Shown here: positions 26,650 through 35,339 of the stretch, in pieces
Layout: every line of letters starts with the position of its first letter
How positions within the stretch are numbered: position 1 is the first letter of the stretch
Origin: Sphingomonas taxi
GTDB taxonomy: Bacteria; Pseudomonadota; Alphaproteobacteria; Sphingomonadales; Sphingomonadaceae
Assembly: GCA_003243195.1 (NCBI GenBank)
Contig: QFQI01000001.1
Coordinates: 372,001 to 436,000, forward strand
Length of the DNA stretch: 64,000 nt
Direction: 5' to 3'
Program-made: the position numbers and the translations under genes
The notes under the pieces: model-generated
The model's database searches: none
What the model was told of the DNA's origin: nothing
Seen by the model: the letters and a program-made list of their open reading frames with translations, nothing else

Positions 26650-27948
26650 GTGGCAGCAGTTTACGACGGGCCGAATCGTTCGCGATTGTTCTGGCTGAGT
26701 GTGCTGGCGCTGTTCACCGCGGCGGTCAGCGCTTCGCTGCGCGCGGCGGTGGCCAGCAGCCTGAAGGCGCAGTGGATCGATCCGATCGCGCCGGTCCAGG
26801 CCGGCGAGCTGATCGGCGCGGCGCTCGGTTCGGCGTTTCTCGGCTTCGCGATCACGCTGTTCGTGGCCAGCGCGCTGCTCGACAAGATCGGCGCCAAACG
26901 CATCCTGATCGGCTGCGGGCTGTGCTTCCTGGTCGGCACCGCGCTGATCGTCGGCGCGGGCGTCCTCGCCACCGGCATGACGATCTATTCGCTGGTGTGG
27001 CTGGGCATGATGCTCAGCGGCATCGGCTGGGGACTGGCGGAAGCGTCGATCAACCCGCTGACCGCGCGCCTGTACCCGGAGGACACCACCCACCGCCTGA
27101 ACGTGCTGCACGCCTGGTATCCCGGCGGGCTGATCGTCGGCGGGCTGGCCGGCGTGTTCCTGGCCGCGGCATTGCCGTGGCAGGCGATCATGGGGTTGGT
27201 GTTCCTGCCCGCGATCGGCGTGATCGTGATCGCCGCCACCACCAGCTTCCCGCCGCCGCCGCAGGCCGTGGCGGGCGCCGGCTTCGGCGACATGATCGGC
27301 GAGGTGTTCCGCCGGCCCAGCTTCTTCGTGTGGTTCTGCGCGATGTTCCTGACCGCCTCGTCCGAACTCGCCCCGGGGCAGTGGCTCGACGTCGCGCTCA
27401 CCAACCGCGTCGGGATGCGCGGCATCCTGCTGCTGGTCTATGTCAGCGCGCTGATGTTCGTGTTCCGCCACTTCGCGGGGCGCGTCGCGGGCAAGCTGTC
27501 CAACCCGGGCCTGCTGTGGATCTCCAGCCTGCTCGCCGGGATCGGGCTGTTCCTGCTGTCGCGGGCACAGTCGCCGGTCGCGGCAATCCTGGCGTCCACC
27601 GTCTGGGGGCTGGGCGTGTGCGCGATGTGGCCGACGATGCTCGCGTCGGTGGCGGAACGCTATCCGCGCGGCGGCGCCTGGGCGCTGGGGCTGGTCGGGT
27701 CGGCCGGCGCGCTCGCCAGCTTCTTCGTGCTGCCGTTGCTGGGCGGGATGTTCGACGAGGCGAAGGTGGCGCTGGCCGGCGGGCCGGAGGCGTTCAAGCG
27801 GCTGAGCGGTGCGGCGCTCCGCCAGGTCGAGGATGCCGCCGCGTCGCAGTCCTTCGCGAAGCTCGCGCTGGTGCCGGTGGTGCTGCTGTTCGTGTTCGGC
27901 GCGATCTGGCTGTCCGAACGCCGGCGTCGCGCCGCCGTGGCGGCATGA
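26650..27948 (+). CDS. MFS sugar transporter
   Basis: This is a 432-residue 12-helix inner-membrane transporter starting at GTG 26650 after an AGGGG site. Typical helix and loop pieces are AFLGFAITLFVASALLDKIG, then GIGWGLAEASINPL, then YPGGLIVGGLAGVFLAAAL. It lies inside the oxidative sugar operon and overlaps the next start (ATGA). It probably imports the sugar or keto-sugar produced in the periplasm. The precise substrate is unknown. Confidence 0.9.
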   Translation: MAAVYDGPNRSRLFWLSVLALFTAAVSASLRAAVASSLKAQWIDPIAPVQAGELIGAALGSAFLGFAITLFVASALLDKIGAKRILIGCGLCFLVGTALIVGAGVLATGMTIYSLVWLGMMLSGIGWGLAEASINPLTARLYPEDTTHRLNVLHAWYPGGLIVGGLAGVFLAAALPWQAIMGLVFLPAIGVIVIAATTSFPPPPQAVAGAGFGDMIGEVFRRPSFFVWFCAMFLTASSELAPGQWLDVALTNRVGMRGILLLVYVSALMFVFRHFAGRVAGKLSNPGLLWISSLLAGIGLFLLSRAQSPVAAILASTVWGLGVCAMWPTMLASVAERYPRGGAWALGLVGSAGALASFFVLPLLGGMFDEAKVALAGGPEAFKRLSGAALRQVEDAAASQSFAKLALVPVVLLFVFGAIWLSERRRRAAVAA

Positions 27949-28877
27949 CGCCGTCGCGGCGCACCGTGCTGGCCGGCAGCGTCGCCGCCGCGCTGTCGTC
28001 GTCGGCGCAGGGGTCGGCACCGGAATCGACGCAGGCGCCGCGGAAAGCGGGCATTGCCGCGACCTTCTCGCTGAATTTCGCGCCGCACGAGGGCAGCTTC
28101 GCCAGCCGCGGCGACCGGCTGGAACAGATCGCCTTCGCCGCCGACCAGGGCTTTCGCGCCTGGGAGGACAATGAAGCGCGCAGCCGCCCGGTCGCCGAGC
28201 AGGAAGCGATGGCGAAGGCGCTGCAACGACGCGGCATGACGATGGGCGTGTTCGTCGCGTCCATGCCGAAATGGTCGGAGTCCCGCCCGGTGTTCGGCAG
28301 CGACGACGGCGCGGAGCGCGAGGCGTTCCTGGCCGACGTGCGCGCCTCCGTGGACGTCGCCCGGCGGCTGAACGCGCAGCACATGACCGTGGTCACCGGC
28401 TTCGTCGACCGCCGCGTGCCGATGGACATCCAGACCGGGCGGGTCATCGACCTGATGCGCCGCGCCGCCGACATCGTGGCGCCGCACGATCTGGTGATGG
28501 TCATGGAACCGCTCAACACCCGCACCGACCATCCCGGCGTCTACATGCAGTCGTTCGCGGCCGGCTATGCGGTGGCGCGCGGGGTGAACAGCCCGGCGGT
28601 CAAGGTGCTCGCCGATTGCTATCACGAGCAGATCCAGTCGGGTAACCTGATCCGCTCGCTGGCCATGGTCTGGGACGAGGTCGGCTATATCCAGTTCGGC
28701 GACAATCCGGGCCGCAAGGAGCCGGGCACCGGCGAGGTCAATTTCCACAACATCGTCCGCTTCCTGCGCGAGCGCCGCTACGGCGGCGTGATCGGCATGG
28801 AGCATGGCAGTTCGGCGCAGGGTCGCGCGGGCGAGGAACGGCTGATCGCCGCCTATCGCGCGATCGACGCGGCGTGA
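27945..28877 (+). CDS. Tat-type hydroxypyruvate-isomerase-like TIM barrel (2)
   Basis: The 310-residue product starts with a twin-arginine-like signal (SRRTVLAGSVAAALSSSAQG), so it is predicted to be exported. The body is the hydroxypyruvate isomerase/xylose-isomerase-like TIM barrel: TFSLNFAPHEGSFASRGDRL, then LVMVMEPLNTRTDHPGVYM, then CYHEQIQSGNLI, then GTGEVNFHNIVRFLRE. Cytoplasmic Hyi enzymes lack such a signal, so a periplasmic sugar-processing role, perhaps on a keto-sugar, is more likely than glyoxylate metabolism. It is coupled to the MFS gene by ATGA. Confidence 0.85.
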   Translation: MTPSRRTVLAGSVAAALSSSAQGSAPESTQAPRKAGIAATFSLNFAPHEGSFASRGDRLEQIAFAADQGFRAWEDNEARSRPVAEQEAMAKALQRRGMTMGVFVASMPKWSESRPVFGSDDGAEREAFLADVRASVDVARRLNAQHMTVVTGFVDRRVPMDIQTGRVIDLMRRAADIVAPHDLVMVMEPLNTRTDHPGVYMQSFAAGYAVARGVNSPAVKVLADCYHEQIQSGNLIRSLAMVWDEVGYIQFGDNPGRKEPGTGEVNFHNIVRFLRERRYGGVIGMEHGSSAQGRAGEERLIAAYRAIDAA

Positions 28878-28896
28878 AGATTCCAGGAGAGGTCAT

Positions 28897-29472
28897 GTGA
28901 TCGACAGACGACAGGCACTGGCGGGCGTCGCCGCCATGTTCGGGGCACAGCTTTTCGCGCCGCTCGCGCGCGCGGCGACCGCCGCGACGGCCAAGGGCGG
29001 CGGCGTCCCCGTCATCAGCGAGGGGCCACCCAGCGTGGCGGTGTTCACCCCGGCGCAGCGCGCGCTGATGACCGCGCTCAGTGACCGGGTGATCCCCACG
29101 ACCGACACGCCCGGCGCGATCGCCGCCGGGGTACCGGCCTATATCGAGAAGCTGCTCGCCGACTGGTCCACCCCGCAGGATCGCGTGCCGATCATCGCGG
29201 GGCTGAACGCGATCGACGCGCGCGCGAAGGCCGATTACGGCAAGTCCGGCGCGCAACTGACGCCCGCCCAGCACGATGCGCTGCTGACATTGGCGATGGA
29301 CGACAAGTTCCCCGGCGGCGCGGCCTTCTTCGGGCCGTTCCGCCAGATGGTGATCGCGGGCTATTACACCTCGGAGATCGGCATCACGCAGGAGCGCGAA
29401 TACCTGCCCGTCCCCGGCGAATATAACGGCGCCTTTCCCTATTCCCAGGTCAAGAAGGTCTATTCGGCATGA
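28897..29472 (+). CDS. GMC dehydrogenase small subunit (gluconate 2-dehydrogenase subunit 3 family)
   Basis: The 191-residue product begins at GTG 28897; the ATG two bases upstream would stop at once. AGGAGAGG is upstream. It has a Tat-like signal (DRRQALAGVAAMFGAQL) and the family body TALSDRVIPTTDTPGAIAAG, then PGGAAFFGPFRQMVIAGYYT. In characterised sugar dehydrogenases this subunit carries the Tat signal for, and stabilises, a leaderless GMC flavoprotein. The GMC gene 30335-32017 is leaderless, so the pair fits. It overlaps the next gene (ATGA). Confidence 0.9.
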   Translation: MIDRRQALAGVAAMFGAQLFAPLARAATAATAKGGGVPVISEGPPSVAVFTPAQRALMTALSDRVIPTTDTPGAIAAGVPAYIEKLLADWSTPQDRVPIIAGLNAIDARAKADYGKSGAQLTPAQHDALLTLAMDDKFPGGAAFFGPFRQMVIAGYYTSEIGITQEREYLPVPGEYNGAFPYSQVKKVYSA

Positions 29473-30305
29473 TGACGAACCGTCGCAATTTCGTTGCCGG
29501 CGCAGGCAGCCTCGCCGCGCTCGGCCTGCTCGGCGCGCGGGGCGAGGCCGCGCAGCTCGGGGCGATCGGCCTGCAACTCTATACGGTCCGCGAGTTGTTC
29601 GCCACCGACCCGATGGGCACGCTGGAGAAGGTCGCGAAGATCGGCTACCGCGAGGTCGAATATGGCGGCGGCGGCTATGACGCGATGGATCATGCCGCGC
29701 TGCGCCGGACGCAGGACCGGCTGGGGCTGAAGGCTCCGTCGATCCACGTGCCCTACGAAATGCTGCTCGGCAAGTTCGATGCCGCCGTCACGATGGCCAG
29801 GACGCTCGGCGCCGACACGGTGATCCTGCCGTACATGACGAACGAGCATCGCACCGAGGCCGGCTGGACCGCGGCGCTGCCCAACATCAACCGCTTCGGC
29901 ATCGAATTGCGCAAGGCCGGGCTGGGCTTCGCCTATCACAACCACGATTTCGAGTTCACCGTGAAGCCGGGCGGCGTGTCGCTGTACGATCGCTTGCTGA
30001 AGGCGTGCGATCCGTCGGTGGTGAAGGTGGAGCTGGACCTGTACTGGGCGATCGCCGCCGGGCAGGATCCGGCCGCGCTGATCCGGCGGCTCGCCGGGCG
30101 GCTCTACGCCTATCACGTCAAGGACCGCCGTGCCGACGGCAGCATGTGCGCGGTGGGTGACGGCAAGGTCGATTTCGCCGCGCTGTTCAAGCTGAACCGC
30201 GCCGCCGGCGTGAAGCATTTCTACGTCGAGAACGATCAGGCGCCCGCGCCGTACCTGCCCGACATCACCACCAGCTTCCGCACGCTGCGCGCCCTGCGCT
30301 TCTGA
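29469..30305 (+). CDS. Tat-type sugar phosphate isomerase/epimerase, TIM barrel (3)
   Basis: The 278-residue product has a Tat-type signal (TNRRNFVAGAGSLAALGLLG) and a xylose-isomerase-like TIM barrel: GLQLYTVRELFATDPMGTLE, then GFAYHNHDFEF, then VKVELDLYWAIAAGQDPAAL, then LYAYHVKDRRAD and FYVENDQAPAP. The last two carry metal-ligand His and Glu residues. It is the third TIM barrel of the operon and the second with an export signal. Two ATG codons in tandem (29469, 29472) are possible starts; the first overlaps the upstream stop. It could catalyse a keto-sugar epimerisation or lyase step in the periplasm. Confidence 0.87.
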   Translation: MMTNRRNFVAGAGSLAALGLLGARGEAAQLGAIGLQLYTVRELFATDPMGTLEKVAKIGYREVEYGGGGYDAMDHAALRRTQDRLGLKAPSIHVPYEMLLGKFDAAVTMARTLGADTVILPYMTNEHRTEAGWTAALPNINRFGIELRKAGLGFAYHNHDFEFTVKPGGVSLYDRLLKACDPSVVKVELDLYWAIAAGQDPAALIRRLAGRLYAYHVKDRRADGSMCAVGDGKVDFAALFKLNRAAGVKHFYVENDQAPAPYLPDITTSFRTLRALRF

Positions 30306-30334
30306 TCGCGACGACATACAAGAAAGATACCGAC

Positions 30335-32017
30335 ATGGCAGCGACCGACAGATATGACGCGATCGTCATCGGCTCCGGCGTCAGCGGCGGGTTCGCCGCG
30401 AAGGAACTGACCGAGAAGGGGCTGCGCGTGCTGATGCTCGACCGCGGCTTCATGGTCGAACACGGCGAAGGCTATCCCTATGACGGCAAGCCCGCATACG
30501 AGGTGCCCGCACGCAACTCGATGCCGCCGGCGCTGATCGAGAGCGATTATTTCATCTCCAAGCACGGCTATATCACGCCCAGCAACCAATCGTTCTACAA
30601 CGACGACCGGCTGAACCCGTACGCCTATGACGAGGGCAGCAAATTCTACTGGATCCGTCCGGCGGCGGTCGGCGGCAAGTCGCTGATCTGGGGCCGCTGG
30701 TGCTTCCGCTGGAGCCCCGACGATTTCGAGGCGAACAAGCGCGAGGGCGTCGGGGGCGACTGGCCGATCCGCTACGACGACGTCGCGCCCTGGTACAGCT
30801 ATGTCGAGAAATATATCGGCGTGTCGGGCTCGCGCGAGAACCTGCCGCACCTGCCCGACAGCGAGTTCCAGCCGCCGATGCCGATGAACATCGCGGAGAA
30901 GTGGATCAAGCCGCGGCTGGAGGCGGGCTTCCCGGGCCGCAAGCTCATCAACACCCGCCTGTCCAACATGACCGAGGACAAGCCCGATCAGAACCGCACC
31001 AAGTGCCAGTATCGCAATCAGTGCGCCAACGGCTGCTCGTTCGGCGCCTATTTCTCGACACAGGCGGTGACGCTGCCCGCGGCGCGCGCCACCGGGCGGC
31101 TGACGCTGCGCTCGGACGCGGTGGTCACCAACCTCGACTATGACGCGGCGAAGAAGCGGGTCACCGGCGTCCGCTTCGTGGATGCGAAGACCGGACAGGC
31201 GGAGACGGTGCAGGCGCGCATGGTGTTCCTGTGCGCCTCGGCGATGGCGTCGGTGCAGATCCTGATGAATTCGAAGCGCGCCGACGGGCGCAGCCACTTC
31301 GACAACAGCGGCACGCTGGGCCGCTACGTCATGGACCATATCTTCCGCGTCAGCATCGGCGGCAACGTGCCGGGCTTCGAGGAATATATCGAGTACGGCC
31401 GGCGTCCGGGCGGCGTGTACATCCCGCGCTTCCGCAACCTGGGCGGGCGCGAGGAGGGCGTCGGCTTCCGGCGCGGCTATGGCTATCAGGGTTCGGCCTA
31501 TCGCGCGCCCGCCGCGCCGGTCGGCTTCGGCGCGTCGATGAAGCAGGGCATGCGCCAATATGGCAACTGGCAGTTCGGCATGACCGCCTTCGGCGAGTGC
31601 CTGCCGTACGAGGACAATCGCGTGTCGCTGCACAGCGGCAAGGTCGATCGCTTCGGCGTGCCGCTGATGAAGTTCGACGTCACGTTCCGCGACAACGAGC
31701 TGAAGATGATGGCCGACGCGCGCGAACAGGGCGAGGCGATGCTGCGCCAGGCCGGCATCACCGACGTGAAGAGCAGCGAGGGCGAGCATGTGCCCGGCGA
31801 CGCGATCCACGAGATGGGCGGCGCGCGGATGGGCGTCGATCCGCGCCAGTCGGTGCTGAACAAGTGGAGCCAGGCGCATGACGCGGCCAATCTGTTCATC
31901 ACCGACGGTGCGCAGATGGCGTCGGTGTCGTGCGTCAATCCGTCGCTGACCTTCATGGCGCTGACCGCGCGTGCCGCGGACAATGCGGTCAAGCTGATGA
32001 AGGCGGGGACGATCTAG
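30335..32017 (+). CDS. GMC-family FAD-dependent sugar dehydrogenase, large subunit
   Basis: The 560-residue flavoprotein has the FAD motif VIGSGVSGGFAAKELTEKG near residue 9 and the GMC signature AVGGKSLIWGRWCFRW near 113. A Cys-rich loop follows (KCQYRNQCANGCSFGAYF, near 224). The catalytic His/Asn region is HEMGGARMG with NPSLTFMALTARAADN. It lacks a signal peptide and would be exported with the Tat small subunit. The class includes gluconate 2-dehydrogenase and glucose 3-dehydrogenase types, which pass electrons to cytochrome c. It is the last gene of the run; hairpins follow the stop. Confidence 0.93.
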   Translation: MAATDRYDAIVIGSGVSGGFAAKELTEKGLRVLMLDRGFMVEHGEGYPYDGKPAYEVPARNSMPPALIESDYFISKHGYITPSNQSFYNDDRLNPYAYDEGSKFYWIRPAAVGGKSLIWGRWCFRWSPDDFEANKREGVGGDWPIRYDDVAPWYSYVEKYIGVSGSRENLPHLPDSEFQPPMPMNIAEKWIKPRLEAGFPGRKLINTRLSNMTEDKPDQNRTKCQYRNQCANGCSFGAYFSTQAVTLPAARATGRLTLRSDAVVTNLDYDAAKKRVTGVRFVDAKTGQAETVQARMVFLCASAMASVQILMNSKRADGRSHFDNSGTLGRYVMDHIFRVSIGGNVPGFEEYIEYGRRPGGVYIPRFRNLGGREEGVGFRRGYGYQGSAYRAPAAPVGFGASMKQGMRQYGNWQFGMTAFGECLPYEDNRVSLHSGKVDRFGVPLMKFDVTFRDNELKMMADAREQGEAMLRQAGITDVKSSEGEHVPGDAIHEMGGARMGVDPRQSVLNKWSQAHDAANLFITDGAQMASVSCVNPSLTFMALTARAADNAVKLMKAGTI

Positions 32018-32481
32018 GCCGGGGCGACGGTCACCCGTCCGGTTCGTCCCGATCCGCATCGGGCGCGCCGGGAACGCGTATCGAGCGGTGCCTCGCCACG
32101 GCACCGGGCGCTCGATGCGCGCCCGACCGGCCGGCGGCCGGTCAGCACGAACGAAGGGATGAATGGCCCCGGAGAGAGCCGAATGACGATCCGATCCAGC
32201 CCGGAAGGCGCGCGCGGCGCGGCGCATTTTCCATCGCGCGCCCCGGTCCGCGCCGAACGGCGCCCGTGGCGCCGCGCCTCCGCCCGCGCCCCGGCGCGGG
32301 CCGGGAAAATCGCGGACCCATGGGGCGACCGCGACGGATTCCCGCTCGCGGGACTGGGCCGGGGACGGAAGCAGCCGGGAGGAGATCGCGCCCGTCGCCA
32401 TGACGCGGCGGGGATCGCCGGATCCACCCCGCCGGATAGCGCGGGCCGCGCCCGGCGCCACCCGCCCGCGCCGCCGCTGCC
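32018..32481 (+). other. 464-bp gene-free region with three hairpins between GMC gene and lacI
   Basis: No credible gene is seen; all frames are shadow-like and Arg/Pro-rich. Three perfect small palindromes lie in the first 130 bp. They are CCCGAT/ATCGGG (32048-32053/32058-32063), ATCGAGCG/CGCTCGAT (32080-32087/32109-32116, with an inner GGTGC/GCACC pair) and GACCGGCC/GGCCGGTC (32125-32132/32136-32143). They may end transcription of the GMC operon. The rest is very GC-rich and presumably holds the promoter of the lacI gene. Confidence 0.55.
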
Positions 32482-33510
32482 ATGACCCGGCGGCGTCGCG
32501 AAGGGGTGACGATCCGCGCCGTAGCGGAGCGGGCCGGCGTGTCGGCGATGACCGTGTCGAACGTCATCAACCGCGCCGGCCGCGTCAGCCCCGCGACGAT
32601 CGCGACGGTGCGCGCCGCCGTCGAGGAACTGGGCTATGTTCCCAACGTCGTGGCGCGGCGACTGGCGCGCGCCCGCGCCACGACGGTCGGCCTGCTGTAC
32701 AGCGGACAGCGTGCGCCGTTCCTGGACGCGATTCTGGTCGGTACGTTGCGCGCCACCAATGCGCGCGGGCTGCAATTGCTGCTGCATGAGGAGGAACGCT
32801 TCACGGGCGACGCGGCGGCGGCGGCGGCGCTGGCGCTGGTGCGCGGCGGGGCCGACGCCCTGCTGTTGGTGCCGCCGTTCGCCGAGCTGCTGACCGGCTC
32901 CGCGCTGCTCGCCACGCTGGAGGTGCCGATCGCGGCGATCGCCACCGGCCATGCCATGGCCGACATGGCGACGGTGCGGATCGACAATCGCGCCGCCATG
33001 GCCGAGCTGACCACGCGGCTGATCGCGCGCGGCTTCCGCCGGTTCGGCTTCGTCGCCGGGCATCCGGGTCATTCCGACAGCGCCGAGCGCGTGCGCGGCT
33101 TCCACGACGCGCTGGCCGCGCACGCGATCGCGCACGATCCGGCACTGTTCGTCGACGGGCGGTTCGACCAGCCGTCCGGCGAGGCGGCGGCGCAGCGGCT
33201 GCTGTCGCACGCCGTGCCGCCCGACGCGATCATCTCCAGCAACGACGACATGGCCGCCGGCGTCATCGCCGAGGCGCACCGTCGCGGGCTGCGCCTGCCG
33301 CGCGATCTGGCGGTGGCCGGTTTCGACGACACGACGCTGGCGGCGCGGATCTGGCCGACGCTCACCACCGTCCGCCAGCCGGCCGAGGAGATGGCGTTCC
33401 GCGCCGCCGAGCACCTGATCGGTGCCGGCGATGGCGAGGCGACGCCCGCCGACCATGTCGTGGCGCACATGATCGTCGAACGCGAGTCCACCGCCTCCCC
33501 GCCGCGCTGA
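32482..33510 (+). CDS. LacI-family transcriptional regulator
   Basis: The 342-residue product has an HTH at the N-terminus (VTIRAVAERAGVSAMTVSNV, residues 9-28), hinge region GYVPNVVARRLARARATTV and a sugar-binding effector domain (AVAGFDDTTLAARIWPTLTT near 277). The class resembles gluconate/glycoside repressors. It follows the GMC operon after a long leader and is the likely regulator of the divergent Gfo/Idh and cytochrome c promoters. The target is inferred from location only. Confidence 0.92.
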   Translation: MTRRRREGVTIRAVAERAGVSAMTVSNVINRAGRVSPATIATVRAAVEELGYVPNVVARRLARARATTVGLLYSGQRAPFLDAILVGTLRATNARGLQLLLHEEERFTGDAAAAAALALVRGGADALLLVPPFAELLTGSALLATLEVPIAAIATGHAMADMATVRIDNRAAMAELTTRLIARGFRRFGFVAGHPGHSDSAERVRGFHDALAAHAIAHDPALFVDGRFDQPSGEAAAQRLLSHAVPPDAIISSNDDMAAGVIAEAHRRGLRLPRDLAVAGFDDTTLAARIWPTLTTVRQPAEEMAFRAAEHLIGAGDGEATPADHVVAHMIVERESTASPPR

Positions 33511-33542
33511 CCCGTCATGGCCGCGCGGCGGCGGTGGCCGCG

Positions 33543-35258
33543 TCAGGCCGGCGTGATCGGCGGGTTCGCCATCTCCGCGCGTACCTCGGCGATCAGGTCC
33601 TTGCGGCTCAGCTTGCCGATCATCGTCTTGGGCATCGACGCGCGCACCACCACCGCGTCGACGCGCTCGTGCTTGCCGAGCTGCGGGTTGAGCCACGTCG
33701 CCAGCATCGCCCCGTCCACCTCCGCGCCGTCCTGCAACGTCACATAGGCGCGCGGCACCTCGCCGCGATAGGTATCGGGCAGGCCGATCACCAGCGCCTC
33801 GCGCACCGCCGGATGGTGGTAGAGGATCGCCTCGATCTGGCTGGGAAAGACCTTGAACCCGCCGACCGCGATCATGTCCTTCAGCCGGTCGACGATCGTG
33901 ATGAAGCCGTCGGCGTCGATCGTCCCGACGTCGCCGGTGCGCAGCCAGCGCTGCCCGTCCGCGTCGATCGCGAAGCTGACGTCGTCCGCTTCGGGACGGT
34001 TCCAGTAGCCGGCCATGACCTGCGGCCCCAGCGCGACGATCTCGCCCGGCTCGCCGGCCGGCGCGGGGCGGCGCGCGTCCTCCTTGTCGACCAGCCGGAT
34101 GCGCGTCGCGGGCAGCGGCTGTCCGATCGTGCCGGGCTTCTGCGCCCCCTCATACGGGTTGGTGGTCAGCACGCCGGTGCTCTCCGACAGGCCATAGCCC
34201 TCGATCAGCGTCGATCCGGTCGCCGTCTCCCAGCGCTCCTTCAGCTCGGCGGCGAGCGGCGCGCCGCCCGAAATGCACACGCGCAGGCTGGAGAAATCGG
34301 TGCGCGGCAGTTGCGGATGGTCGAGCAGCGCCTGGTACATGGTCGGCACGCCGGGCAGCGAGCTCGGCTTGGTGCGGGTGATCGTCGCCAGCGCCTGTCC
34401 GGCGTCGAAGCGCGGCAGCAGCACCATCTCGCCGCCGGTCACGATCGTGCGGTTCATCACACAGGTGTTGGCGAAGACGTGGAACAGCGGCAGCACGCCC
34501 AGGATGCGGTCGGTGATGTCGGGGTGCGGATCGAGCGCGGCGACCTGCCGCGCGTTGGCGGCGACATTGGCGTGGGTCAGCATCGCGCCCTTCGGCGTGC
34601 CGGTGGTGCCGCCGGTATATTGGATCAGCGCGACGTCGCGCGCCGGGTCGATCGCGGGCGGCGGCAGCGCGCCGTCGTTGGCGATCAGCCGCGAGAAGGC
34701 GAGCACGCGCGGATCGGCGGGGCGCTCGGCCACCTCGCGGCGCTTGAACAGCCGATAGGCGATCGACTTGGCGGGCGGCAACGCCCCCGCGACCGAACCG
34801 ACCACCAGCCGCTCCAGCCCGCTCTTTTCCAGCACCGCCAGCGCATTGGGCAGCAGCGCGGTGGCGGAGACGGTGAACAGCACGCGCGTGCCCGAATCCT
34901 CGACCTGGTGGCACAGTTCGTCGACCGTGTAGAGCGGCGAGAAATTGACCACCGTCGCGCCGAGCCGCAGCGCCCCGTGATAGGCGGCCAGGTAATGCGG
35001 CACGTTGGGCAGGAACAGCCCGATGCGATCGCCCTTGCCATAGCCGAGCGCGGCCAGCCCGGTGGCGACGCGGCGCACCGCACCGGCGAGCTGCGCATAA
35101 CTGTAGCGCCGGCCCAGGAAGTCGATCGCCGGCCGACCGGCGAAGCGGGTCGCCGATTCGTCGAACAGCGTCGTCATCGACTGCGGCGGGTAGGCGGTGT
35201 CCCAGGCGATGGGGTGGCGATAGGCGTGGCGCCAGTCATGCTCGTCGGTCATTGACAT
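33543..35258 (-). CDS. long-chain acyl-CoA synthetase-type AMP-binding enzyme
   Basis: This is a 571-residue adenylate-forming ligase. The P-loop motif is IQYTGGTTGTPKGAMLTHAN near 210, followed by the A5 region EGYGLSESTGVLTTN near 350. The A7/A8 segments are WLRTGDVGTIDADGFITIVD and the C-terminal catalytic Lys lies in MPKTMIGKLSRKDL. It activates a carboxylic acid, probably a fatty acid, to acyl-CoA (FadD-like). Starts at 35258 or 35252 are both possible, and neither has a good ribosome site. It converges on the lacI gene. Confidence 0.9.
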   Translation of the reverse strand: MSMTDEHDWRHAYRHPIAWDTAYPPQSMTTLFDESATRFAGRPAIDFLGRRYSYAQLAGAVRRVATGLAALGYGKGDRIGLFLPNVPHYLAAYHGALRLGATVVNFSPLYTVDELCHQVEDSGTRVLFTVSATALLPNALAVLEKSGLERLVVGSVAGALPPAKSIAYRLFKRREVAERPADPRVLAFSRLIANDGALPPPAIDPARDVALIQYTGGTTGTPKGAMLTHANVAANARQVAALDPHPDITDRILGVLPLFHVFANTCVMNRTIVTGGEMVLLPRFDAGQALATITRTKPSSLPGVPTMYQALLDHPQLPRTDFSSLRVCISGGAPLAAELKERWETATGSTLIEGYGLSESTGVLTTNPYEGAQKPGTIGQPLPATRIRLVDKEDARRPAPAGEPGEIVALGPQVMAGYWNRPEADDVSFAIDADGQRWLRTGDVGTIDADGFITIVDRLKDMIAVGGFKVFPSQIEAILYHHPAVREALVIGLPDTYRGEVPRAYVTLQDGAEVDGAMLATWLNPQLGKHERVDAVVVRASMPKTMIGKLSRKDLIAEVRAEMANPPITPA

Positions 35259-35339
35259 GGTTGTAAGCAACAAACCGGGACACGCAAGCGGTCAGAAAGG
35301 TGACGACGATGTCAACGTCGCGCGGTGACGCCGGCGCGG

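Noticed and set aside
32159..32485. 108-residue frame upstream of the second lacI
   Set aside because: It is Arg/Pro-rich without a domain or a clear ribosome site; the region is better described as hairpin-bearing leader.
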